A model generated the notes under the pieces. It was given only the letters and a program-made list of their open reading frames with translations. It did not search any database and was not told the DNA's origin. Position numbers and translations under genes: made by a program. This document shows positions 1 through 5,428 of a stretch of 6,329 bases of DNA, piece by piece; within the stretch, counting starts at the first letter, position 1; each line of letters starts with the position of its first letter. The DNA comes from an uncultured Bordetella sp. (GTDB lineage: Bacteria; Pseudomonadota; Gammaproteobacteria; Burkholderiales; Burkholderiaceae_B): NCBI GenBank assembly GCA_937881145.1, contig CALGFL010000255.1:1-6329 (forward strand), written 5' to 3'.

Positions 1-639
1 ATCGAAGTGTCGTCCTTCACCTTCATGGCCTTGCTGGTGGCGCGCGAAGGCACGGAGGTGCTGGACGGGCACCAGATCATGTCCAACCTGGCGTCGCTGT
101 GCTACATGATGCCCATGTCCATCGGCGTGGCCGGTTCGGCCGTGACGGCGCAAGCGGTCGGCGCATCCAACCTGGCCCTGGCGCGGCGCACCGGCCTGGC
201 CTGCCTGGCGCTGGCGATGATAGGCGCCTTGCTGACGTCCCTCGCGGTGCTGGTGGGCCGGCCCCTCATCATCGAGACCTACACCAGCGACGCCCAGGTC
301 GCCGCGGCCGCGACCAGCCTGGTGATGCTGATGCCCCTCTTTCACCTGTGCGATGCCTTCCAGTGCACCAACGCTTATCTGCTGCGCGCCTACAAGGTGG
401 CGGTGGCGCCTCTGATGATCCAGACGGTGGCGCTGGTCGTGGTGGGACTGCTGGGGGGATGGTGGTTCGGCTTTGGTCCGGGCCGGGGCGGCCTGGACCG
501 GATCATTGCCCTGCTCATGCCGGGCGCCAATACGGGAGCGGGCAGCCTGTGGCTGATGTCCATGACAGGCATGATCCTGTCGGCCCTGCTGCTGCATGCC
601 TGGTACTGGCGCACGCTGCGGCGGCTTTCAAACGCATGA
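1..639 (+). CDS. MATE-family multidrug efflux transporter, C-terminal half (5' end outside window)
   Basis: The reading frame is open from the first base, so the gene starts upstream; the GTG at 7 is internal. The 212 visible residues are the second half of a MATE (NorM-like) inner-membrane antiporter, a family that exports cationic drugs or toxic metabolites in exchange for Na+ or H+. About five hydrophobic segments are visible, near residues 26-50, 63-88, 98-122, 132-155 and 180-202, consistent with helices 8-12 of a 12-helix protein. The stretch AQAVGASNLALARR (about 51-64) matches the family's conserved GQAxGAxxxxxAR loop, and the opening EVSSFTFMALLVAR is also typical. The polypeptide ends LRRLSNA, a normal short cytoplasmic tail. 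The family is clear but the substrate cannot be told from sequence. The gene converges on the small leftward gene at 768-950. Confidence 0.9.
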   Translation: MEVSSFTFMALLVAREGTEVLDGHQIMSNLASLCYMMPMSIGVAGSAVTAQAVGASNLALARRTGLACLALAMIGALLTSLAVLVGRPLIIETYTSDAQVAAAATSLVMLMPLFHLCDAFQCTNAYLLRAYKVAVAPLMIQTVALVVVGLLGGWWFGFGPGRGGLDRIIALLMPGANTGAGSLWLMSMTGMILSALLLHAWYWRTLRRLSNA

Positions 640-676
640 TCTTGATCTGAGACCTGATCGAACGCCGCATGGCAAT

Positions 677-727
677 CCGGCGGTTCGCCTGGACACGGAT
701 GCCGTGCTACCCAGGACGAACCGCCGG
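677..727. repeat. Long near-perfect inverted repeat between convergent genes, possible two-way transcript-end hairpin
   Basis: Arms CCGGCGGTTCG (677-687) and CGAACCGCCGG (717-727) pair perfectly over 11 bp. The stem continues with CCTGG (688-692) against CCAGG (711-715), with one bulged A at 716. A further CACGG (694-698) pairs with CCGTG (702-706) around an ATG loop. About 21 base pairs form in 51 nt. It lies between the stop of the MATE gene and the stop of the leftward small gene, where a shared terminator would sit. Neither side has a T-tract, so a classical intrinsic terminator is not supported. A 3'-end stabilising hairpin, a Rho-assisted terminator or a dispersed palindromic repeat are all possible. 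Confidence 0.55.
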
Positions 728-767
728 CTCGCCTTAATACGATCGCAGATAACCTGCGCTTCGTTGC

Positions 768-950
768 TTACTTCTTGGCAGCAGCCTTCTTGGGGGCCTT
801 CTTGTGGGCCTTCTTGACGGCCTTCTTGGCGGCGACCTTGGTGGCGTGAGCCGACGTCTGGGTAGCAGCGAACGAAGCAGCCGGGACGGCAGCCAGGCCC
901 ATGCACAGAGCCGAAGCGGACAGGATCAGGGCGATACGCGATTTGGTCAT
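768..950 (-). CDS. Small exported lysine/alanine-rich protein (Asr-like composition), 60 aa
   Basis: Residues 1-28 form a classical Sec signal peptide: basic start (MTKSR), hydrophobic core (IALILSASALCMGLAAV) and a probable cleavage after SFA28. Cys16 is not in a lipobox (Leu precedes it), so a lipoprotein is unlikely. The predicted 32-residue mature part has 11 Lys, no acidic residue, and a four-residue repeat KKA[V/H/P] from 42 to 55, ending in KK. It is therefore a secreted or periplasmic polycation. The layout resembles enterobacterial acid-shock protein Asr (signal peptide plus K/A/H-rich tail) and, by composition only, histone H1-like tails; homology to either is not shown. I chose the ATG at 950 because AGGAG lies 8 nt upstream and the signal peptide starts there; the longer frame to 1028 adds an unconvincing leader. 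Function unknown; stress protection or binding of anionic envelope polymers is inference. Confidence 0.8.
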   Translation of the reverse strand: MTKSRIALILSASALCMGLAAVPAASFAATQTSAHATKVAAKKAVKKAHKKAPKKAAAKK

Positions 951-958
951 GGCGAGAA

Positions 959-963
959 CTCCT
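959..963 (-). promoter_or_regulatory. Shine-Dalgarno AGGAG for the 60-aa exported protein
   Basis: The minus strand reads AGGAG, then 8 nt, then the ATG at 950-948. This strong site fixes the start and removes the 26 extra N-terminal codons of the longer open frame. Confidence 0.75.
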
Positions 964-974
964 AGGGTAGTGAC

Positions 975-1015
975 GGGCCCGCCGGCCCGGCTGCCTGAAA
1001 CCCGGCGAATGCCGG
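975..1015 (-). other. Two GC-rich hairpins in the leader of the small exported-protein gene
   Basis: On the transcribed leftward strand, CCGGC (1015-1011), loop ATTC, GCCGG (1006-1002) forms a five-pair stem. GGGCC (988-984), a four-base loop, and GGCCC (979-975) forms a second one just before the ribosome binding site. If the promoter candidate at 1036-1063 is right, both lie in an untranslated leader of about 80 nt. They could affect mRNA stability or translation. Short GC-rich stems are common in high-GC DNA, so a function is only a suggestion. Confidence 0.3.
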
Positions 1016-1035
1016 ATATTTCATGCATACAGGGC

Positions 1036-1063
1036 TTTGGAGTGGGCGCCTCGATAAAGGTTC
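1036..1063 (-). promoter_or_regulatory. Candidate ECF/RpoE-type promoter for the small exported-protein gene
   Basis: The minus strand shows GAACCT (1063-1058), a 16-nt spacer, then TCCAAA (1041-1036). This resembles the RpoE-family pattern GGAACTT-N16-TCnnA. An A7 tract (minus strand, 1084-1078) lies just upstream, where an UP element would be. The start would fall near 1030, giving a leader of about 80 nt. I found no convincing sigma-70 pair here. The match is imperfect and was found by eye. Confidence 0.25.
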
Positions 1064-1084
1064 ACGGTCTCGTGAAATTTTTTT
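1061..1084 (+). terminator. Rightward intrinsic-terminator-like hairpin with T7 tract, no rightward gene directly upstream
   Basis: TTCACG (1061-1066) and CGTGAA (1071-1076) pair over six bases around a GTCT loop. A then T7 follow (1078-1084). The orientation only works for rightward transcription, yet the flanking genes (768-950 and 1133-2497) both read leftward. It could end read-through from the MATE gene or an antisense transcript. Alternatively the palindrome is an operator and the A/T tract an UP element for the leftward promoter, whose -35 candidate overlaps the left arm. The stem is short and not very GC-rich. Confidence 0.4.
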
Positions 1085-1132
1085 GCGGTCGAGCCGCCTC
1101 AAGGCAAAAACAGCCCCTTTGGAGAGCAGCGT

Positions 1133-2497
1133 TTACCTCAACTTTTCCAGGGCGGCGTCCAGGCGGTCGACGGCCCAGATTTCCAGGCCTTCGATCGGCT
1201 GCTTGGGCGCGTTGGCCTTGGGAATGAGCGCCGTGGAAAACCCCAATTTGGCCGCTTCGCGCAGGCGTTCCTGGCCGCGCGGCGCCGGGCGGATCTCGCC
1301 GGCCAGGCCCACTTCGCCGAAGGCGATCAGGCCACGCGGCAAGGGTCTGTCGCGCAGCGAGGACATGATGGCCAGCAGTACCGGCAGGTCGGCCGCCGGC
1401 TCGGTGATGCGCACCCCGCCCACGGCGTTGACGAAGACGTCCTGGTCGTAGGTGCTGACGCCGGCGTGGCGGTGCAGCACCGCCAGCAGCATGGCCAGGC
1501 GGTTACCCTCCAGGCCCACGGTGAGGCGGCGCGGATTGGGCGCGTGCGAGGCGTCGACCAGGGCCTGCACCTCGACCAGCAGCGGCCGGGTGCCCTCCTG
1601 CGTGGCCATGACGCAGGAGCCCGATACCTGCTGCGGATGCTGCGACAGAAACAGGGCCGATGGGTTGGCCACGCCGCGCAGGCCGCGGTCGGTCATGGCG
1701 AACACGCCCAGCTCGTTGACCGCGCCGAAGCGGTTCTTGAAGGCGCGCACCAGGCGGAACGACGAATGCGTGTCGCCCTCGAAATACAGCACGGTGTCGA
1801 CGATATGCTCGAGCACGCGCGGGCCGGCCAGGGCGCCGTCCTTGGTGACGTGCCCGATCATGACGATGGTGATGCCGGTCTGCTTGGCCAGGCGCGTGAG
1901 CTGGGCGGCGCATTCGCGCACCTGCGACACCGAACCCGGCGCCGCAGTGAGCTCGCCGCTATAGAGCGTCTGGATGGAATCGATCACCGCCACGGCCGGT
2001 TTGCGCTCGGCCACTGCGGCCTGGATGGCTTCGAGCCGGATCTCGGCCAGCAGGTCGACCTTGTCGGTCGTCGCCAGACCCAGGCGGCGGGCGCGCAGGG
2101 CCACCTGCTCGGCCGATTCTTCGCCCGTGACGTAAAGCACCGAAACCGCTTCGGACAGCGAGGCCAAGGCCTGCAGCAGCAGCGTGGACTTGCCTATGCC
2201 CGGATCGCCGCCGATGAGCACCACGGCGCCGGGCACCAGACCGCCGCCCAGCACGCGGTCGAATTCGTCCAACCCGGTAGGTTGGCGCGGCGTTTCGCGC
2301 GCTTCGATGTCGGCCAGACTGCGCACCGGCGTCGAGGCCGCCAGCGGCGCGTAGCGATGCGCGCCGCCCGCCGAGGCGGCCGCCTCGACCGTTTCATCGA
2401 GCGTGTTCCAGGCGTTGCAATGCGGGCACTTGCCTTGCCACTTGAGGCTGGTGCCGCCGCATTCTCCGCAGACGAAAACAGTGCGGGATTTAGCCAT
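1133..2497 (-). CDS. radA: DNA repair and recombination protein RadA
   Basis: This 454-residue protein is close to the usual size (about 460 in E. coli). RadA is a RecA-like hexameric helicase that drives branch migration and processing of recombination intermediates in the cytoplasm. The N-terminal C4 zinc finger uses C10, C13, C24 and C27. The ATPase core has Walker A GDPGIGKS (97-104), a Walker B-like strand AVIDS (170-174) and the RadA-specific KNRFG motif (254-258). The C-terminal Lon-like domain shows GGVRITEPAADL (360-371) and GEVGLAGEIR (394-403). All key residues are present. I chose the ATG at 2497 because MAKSRTVFVC is the canonical start; a TTG at 2536 adds 13 unconserved residues. 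The Shine-Dalgarno is weak (AAGG one base from the ATG). It is the third gene of the leftward alr-SDR-radA group. No T-tailed hairpin follows its stop, so the transcript may continue or end by Rho. Confidence 0.97.
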   Translation of the reverse strand: MAKSRTVFVCGECGGTSLKWQGKCPHCNAWNTLDETVEAAASAGGAHRYAPLAASTPVRSLADIEARETPRQPTGLDEFDRVLGGGLVPGAVVLIGGDPGIGKSTLLLQALASLSEAVSVLYVTGEESAEQVALRARRLGLATTDKVDLLAEIRLEAIQAAVAERKPAVAVIDSIQTLYSGELTAAPGSVSQVRECAAQLTRLAKQTGITIVMIGHVTKDGALAGPRVLEHIVDTVLYFEGDTHSSFRLVRAFKNRFGAVNELGVFAMTDRGLRGVANPSALFLSQHPQQVSGSCVMATQEGTRPLLVEVQALVDASHAPNPRRLTVGLEGNRLAMLLAVLHRHAGVSTYDQDVFVNAVGGVRITEPAADLPVLLAIMSSLRDRPLPRGLIAFGEVGLAGEIRPAPRGQERLREAAKLGFSTALIPKANAPKQPIEGLEIWAVDRLDAALEKLR

Positions 2498-2527
2498 GCC
2501 TTGATGGTACTTGAGCGAGCCGCCGGG

Positions 2528-2591
2528 CCGGCCCAAGGCGGGCGACGCACTGACCCCCTCGGAGGGGCGGCGAACACGTAGTGTGGGCCGG
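2528..2591. repeat. Nested GC-rich palindromic intergenic repeat between the SDR gene and radA
   Basis: Three compatible stems nest here. CCGGCCCA (2528-2535) pairs with TGGGCCGG (2584-2591), CACT (2548-2551) with AGTG (2580-2583), and CCCCT (2555-2559) with AGGGG (2563-2567) around a CGG loop. Together they occupy most of the 102-nt gap and end just past the SDR stop codon. The layout, with a CCCCTCGG-type core followed by ACACGTAGTGTG, resembles short GC-rich repeats I associate with gene ends in Bordetella and other Burkholderiales; that is recall, not a search. No T-tract follows, so full termination upstream of radA is not indicated. It may attenuate or stabilise the upstream message. 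Confidence 0.5.
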
Positions 2592-2599
2592 GGGGCTCA

Positions 2600-3319
2600 T
2601 CACCGGCGACCGCCAAGCGAGCCGCCGCCGTCCACGCCCAGCACCTGGCCGGTGATGTAGCCGGCCTCGTCCGACAGCAGGAAGGCCGCGGCCGCGGCCA
2701 CGTCGGCCGGCGTGCCGAAACGCCGCATGGGGATGGAACCGAGCGACGCTTTTTCGGCATCGCTGCCCGCCGGGTGGTTCTGGCGGAACAGCTCGGTCTC
2801 GATGGGGCCGGGCGCGATGGCGTTGACGGTGATGCCGTATTCCGCCAGTTCCAGCGCCCAGGTGTTGGTGCAGCCCACCAGCGCGCTCTTGGCCGCGGAA
2901 TAGGCGGTGCGGTCCTGGCCGCCGTGGATGGCGCGGCTGACGATATTGACGATGCGCCCGGTGCGCCGCGCCTTCATCGACTCGATGAAGATCTGCGTCA
3001 CCTGCACGGCCGCGCGCACGTTCAGATCGAGCACACGGTAGAGCGTGGCCAGGTCGATGGAGCCCAGCGGCTGCGGCGCGACGATGCCCACGTTGTTGAC
3101 GATCGCGTCGACGGGATATTTCTCGCGGATCTCGCGCAGCACTTCTTCAGTGCGGCCTGCGTCGGACAGATCGCAGGCATGGAGATAGCCGGGGAAATCG
3201 ACGTCTTCGGTATTGCGGGCAATACCCACCACATGGCAGCCCTGGTCGGCCAGGCGCTGGGTCAACGCCCAGCCGATGCCCTTGGTGGCGCCCGTGATCA
3301 ACACGCATTGATCTTTCAT
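2600..3319 (-). CDS. Short-chain dehydrogenase/reductase (classical SDR, FabG-like)
   Basis: A 239-residue cytoplasmic NAD(P)-dependent oxidoreductase with a Rossmann fold and the normal length for a classical SDR. Visible motifs are the cofactor loop TGATKGIG (9-16), acidic D50 after the third strand, NNVG (75-78, where NNAG is usual), catalytic N100, S128, Y140 and K144 (YSAAK), and the post-catalytic PGPIETEL (171-178). The C-terminus has the family pattern YITGQVLGVDGG (221-232). The full tetrad suggests an active enzyme. It resembles 3-oxoacyl-ACP reductases, but the substrate cannot be assigned and it is probably not the housekeeping fabG, since no fatty-acid synthesis genes are near. 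I chose the ATG at 3319 for its Shine-Dalgarno and because the fold begins at MKDQCVLITG; the open frame to 3394 overlaps alr. It starts 20 nt after the alr stop, so the two are likely one transcript. Confidence 0.92.
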   Translation of the reverse strand: MKDQCVLITGATKGIGWALTQRLADQGCHVVGIARNTEDVDFPGYLHACDLSDAGRTEEVLREIREKYPVDAIVNNVGIVAPQPLGSIDLATLYRVLDLNVRAAVQVTQIFIESMKARRTGRIVNIVSRAIHGGQDRTAYSAAKSALVGCTNTWALELAEYGITVNAIAPGPIETELFRQNHPAGSDAEKASLGSIPMRRFGTPADVAAAAAFLLSDEAGYITGQVLGVDGGGSLGGRR

Positions 3320-3327
3320 GGATCGAA

Positions 3328-3331
3328 CCTC
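3328..3331 (-). promoter_or_regulatory. Shine-Dalgarno GAGG that sets the SDR start
   Basis: The minus strand reads GAGG, 8 nt, then the ATG at 3319. It lies in the 20-nt gap after the alr stop and excludes the longer reading that would overlap alr. Confidence 0.6.
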
Positions 3332-3339
3332 GCAATGGA

Positions 3340-4479
3340 TTAGGGCTTGTTGACGCTCAAGGTCTGCACCCGCACCCGCGGGGCGAGCGCGCACATGAGC
3401 TCATAGCCCAGGGTGCCGGCGGCCTGGGCGACTTCGTCGACCGACGGGCCGCCCTCGCCCCACAGCACGACGGGCGCGCCGATGCCGGCATTGGGTACCG
3501 GGTCGAGATCGACGGTGATCATGTCCATGGACACCCGGCCGACGACGCGCGTCGGCACGCCTGCCACGGTAATGGGCGTGCCAGTGGGCGCATGTCGCGG
3601 ATAGCCGTCGGCATAGCCGCAAGCCACCACACCCACGCGCATGCGCCGATCGGCGCGGAACGTGGCGCCATAGCCGACGGTGCCGCCCGCGGACACGGAC
3701 TGCACGCCGATGATCTCCGAAGTCAAGGTCATGGCTGCGCGCAACCCATAGGACGCCGCGGTTGCATCCGGGAATGGCGTAGCGCCGTACAGACACACGC
3801 CGGGACGCACCCATTGCGGCGTGCCGTCGCGGCTCACCGCAATTTCCGGAAAGCGCAGCGTGGCCGCCGAATTGCAGACGCTGACCCCGCCCGCCAGCCC
3901 CTCGGTCGCGCGCGCGAAAATCGCCATGGCCTCGGTAATGCCTTGCGGGCCGTCAGCCGTGGCGAAATGCGTCATCTTGATGATAGACCCGAGCACGCCG
4001 CGCTGGTGCAGCTTCTCGGCGCGCGCATACGCGGCCGCGTAGGCCGCGGGGGCATAGCCCAGCCGGTTCATGCCGCTGTTGAGCTTGAGCTGAATGTCCA
4101 GGCGGCGGGTCAGATGCGCCGCCTCGATCATGTCGAGCTGGGCGTCGTCGTGCACGGTGGTCGTGAGATGGTAGCGGTCGACGATTTCCAGATCGGACGG
4201 ATTGAAAAAACCCTCGAGCAGCAGGATGGGCCCCCCCCAGCCAGCCTCGCGGCAGCGCACGGCCTCGTCCAGATCGAGCATGGCCAGGCCTTGCGCGGCG
4301 GAGAAACCGGCCACGGCCCGCTCGATGCCGTGCCCATAGGCGTTGGCCTTGATGACGGCCCAGATGGATGCACTTTCGCCGCCCGCCGCCTGCGCGGCCT
4401 GGTCGAGATGGCGGCGAACGGCGGACAGATTGTGGCGCAGGGCCGGGATGGAAATCGAGGCGCAGATAGGACGGGGCAT
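3340..4479 (-). CDS. alr: Alanine racemase
   Basis: This 379-residue PLP enzyme interconverts L- and D-alanine, supplying D-Ala for peptidoglycan in the cytoplasm. The PLP lysine is K44 in AVIKANAYGHG (41-51). The second catalytic base is Y270 in VGYGATFRA (268-276), with the GRVSMDM signature at 314-320. R139 in MNRLG matches the arginine that contacts PLP and the substrate. Two domains are present: an N-terminal TIM barrel to about residue 245, then a C-terminal beta domain. It is slightly longer than E. coli Alr (about 359). The ATG at 4479 has AGGA (4491-4488) 8 nt upstream. Codons 81-83 (TGG GGG GGG) form a G8 run at 4238-4231, a possible slippage site. It heads the leftward group with the SDR and radA and diverges from hpnC. 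A catabolic DadX role is possible, but no dadA is nearby. Confidence 0.96.
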   Translation of the reverse strand: MPRPICASISIPALRHNLSAVRRHLDQAAQAAGGESASIWAVIKANAYGHGIERAVAGFSAAQGLAMLDLDEAVRCREAGWGGPILLLEGFFNPSDLEIVDRYHLTTTVHDDAQLDMIEAAHLTRRLDIQLKLNSGMNRLGYAPAAYAAAYARAEKLHQRGVLGSIIKMTHFATADGPQGITEAMAIFARATEGLAGGVSVCNSAATLRFPEIAVSRDGTPQWVRPGVCLYGATPFPDATAASYGLRAAMTLTSEIIGVQSVSAGGTVGYGATFRADRRMRVGVVACGYADGYPRHAPTGTPITVAGVPTRVVGRVSMDMITVDLDPVPNAGIGAPVVLWGEGGPSVDEVAQAAGTLGYELMCALAPRVRVQTLSVNKP

Positions 4480-4500
4480 GGGGCGATTCCTGGACCCCCT

Positions 4501-4506
4501 AGTCTA
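4501..4506 (-). promoter_or_regulatory. Candidate -10 hexamer for the alr operon
   Basis: The minus strand reads TAGACT, four of six matches to TATAAT, with a predicted start near 4494 and a leader of about 15 nt that still contains the AGGA ribosome site. No good -35 is seen at 16-18 nt, so this is weak. It lies in the 121-bp region shared with hpnC. Confidence 0.22.
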
Positions 4507-4588
4507 CCCGAGATGGCCCCCACGCTCACCAGGTTCGCTGCCCGCAAGGGGCATATCGGCGCCTTGGGGCGGCCCGGCGAAGCTGACA

Positions 4589-4594
4589 TATGAT
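4589..4594 (+). promoter_or_regulatory. Candidate -10 hexamer for the hpnCDE operon, placed for a leaderless start
   Basis: TATGAT differs from TATAAT at one position and ends 6 nt before the hpnC ATG, so transcription would start at or within a base or two of that ATG. The best -35 candidate, TTGGGG (4564-4569), is weak and 19 nt away. No Shine-Dalgarno occurs between this box and the ATG. Confidence 0.35.
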
Positions 4595-4600
4595 CTCCCC

Positions 4601-5428
4601 ATGGCTGTAGATCACTATGAAAACTTCCCCGTCGCATCGCTGCTGCTGCCGCGCAGGCTGCGCCCCGCCGTGCGCGCCATATATCGTTACGCGCGCAGCG
4701 CCGACGACATCGCCGACGAAGGTGACTTTTCCGACGCCGAGCGCCTGGCAAATCTCGCGCGCTATCGCAGCGCGCTGCAGCGCATAGGCACCGGACAGGC
4801 ACCTGAAGCGGCGCTGGCGCCGGTCTTCGCGCCTCTGGCCCAAGCCGTCGCGCGGCATCAGTTGCCGCTGGTGCCGTTCTTCGATCTGCTCTCGGCCTTC
4901 GAGCAGGACGTGACCGTCAAGCGCTACGACGACTACGCCGCCCTGCTCGATTACTGCGCGCATTCGGCCAACCCCGTGGGCCGGCTGATGCTGGCCCTGT
5001 ACGGCGCAAGCACGCCCGACAATCTGCGCGACGCCGATGCGATCTGCACCGGCCTGCAACTGGTCAATTTCTGGCAGGACGTGCAATCGGACTGGCACCG
5101 CGGCCGCGTCTACCTGCCGCTTGCAGACCTGCGGCAATACGGCGTCGCCGAAGAGGACCTGGCCGTGGGCCGGATCACACCGCAATGGCGCGCCCTGATG
5201 GCGTTCGAGTCGCAGCGCGCCGCCTCGCTGCTAAACTCTGGCGCAGCGCTCGCGGGTCGTTTGCCTGGCCGCATTGCGCTGGAACTGCGTCTGATGGTCG
5301 AAGGCGGCTTGCGCATCCTGCGACGCATCGAGCAAGCCGATTACGACGTCTTCCTGAACCGGCCCGAACTGCGCGCGCGCGACTGGGCCGCGATGTTCTG
5401 CCGCGCCATTTTCAAAATACCGACATGA
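4601..5428 (+). CDS. hpnC: Hydroxysqualene synthase HpnC
   Basis: A 275-residue member of the squalene/phytoene synthase family. In the bacterial HpnCDE route, HpnC converts presqualene diphosphate to hydroxysqualene. The N-terminus HYENFPVASLLLP (5-17) is characteristic of HpnC. The first Asp-rich motif is SADDIADE (33-40), with D35, D36 and D39. The second is NFWQDVQSD (156-164), followed by RGRVYLP (167-173), so the Mg2+-diphosphate-binding residues are present. Length is normal and the all-helical fold is expected to be cytoplasmic. I chose the ATG at 4601 because the family's N-terminus begins there; the frame stays open back to 4343 but that part runs antisense through alr. No Shine-Dalgarno is visible. 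It overlaps hpnD by four bases (ATGA). CrtB-type phytoene synthase is less likely because of the paired paralogue and the following FAD-enzyme start. Confidence 0.93.
   Translation: MAVDHYENFPVASLLLPRRLRPAVRAIYRYARSADDIADEGDFSDAERLANLARYRSALQRIGTGQAPEAALAPVFAPLAQAVARHQLPLVPFFDLLSAFEQDVTVKRYDDYAALLDYCAHSANPVGRLMLALYGASTPDNLRDADAICTGLQLVNFWQDVQSDWHRGRVYLPLADLRQYGVAEEDLAVGRITPQWRALMAFESQRAASLLNSGAALAGRLPGRIALELRLMVEGGLRILRRIEQADYDVFLNRPELRARDWAAMFCRAIFKIPT

Noticed and set aside
744..758. Small hairpin CGCAG/CTGCG as a terminator of the small leftward gene
   Set aside because: The stem is only five pairs with no T-tract after it on either strand, so it does not meet the pattern of an intrinsic terminator.
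771..835. Direct DNA repeats with a 12-nt period (cttcttg units) as a possible tandem repeat array
   Set aside because: They are explained by the KKAx codons of the small protein. They are coding repeats, not a separate element or CRISPR.
951..1028. Longer start for the small exported protein (86 aa)
   Set aside because: The extra 26 residues bury the signal peptide, and a strong AGGAG directs initiation to the ATG at 950.
2498..2536. Thirteen-codon N-terminal extension of RadA from a TTG
   Set aside because: RadA proteins begin just before the zinc finger, as MAKSRTVFVC does here. The extension lies over the palindromic repeat.
1466..2581. 371-codon open frame on the plus strand opposite radA
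   Set aside because: It is antisense to a complete RadA with all motifs. The translation is Arg/His/Gln-rich with no recognisable domain, the usual shadow frame of a GC-rich gene.
3592..4593. 333-codon open frame on the plus strand opposite alr
   Set aside because: It is a shadow of alr with low-complexity Arg/Gly/Ala composition and no motif.
4128..4802. 224-codon minus-strand frame overlapping alr and hpnC
   Set aside because: It spans the divergent promoter region and two real genes in the wrong frame, with an Arg/Pro/Ser-rich artefact translation.
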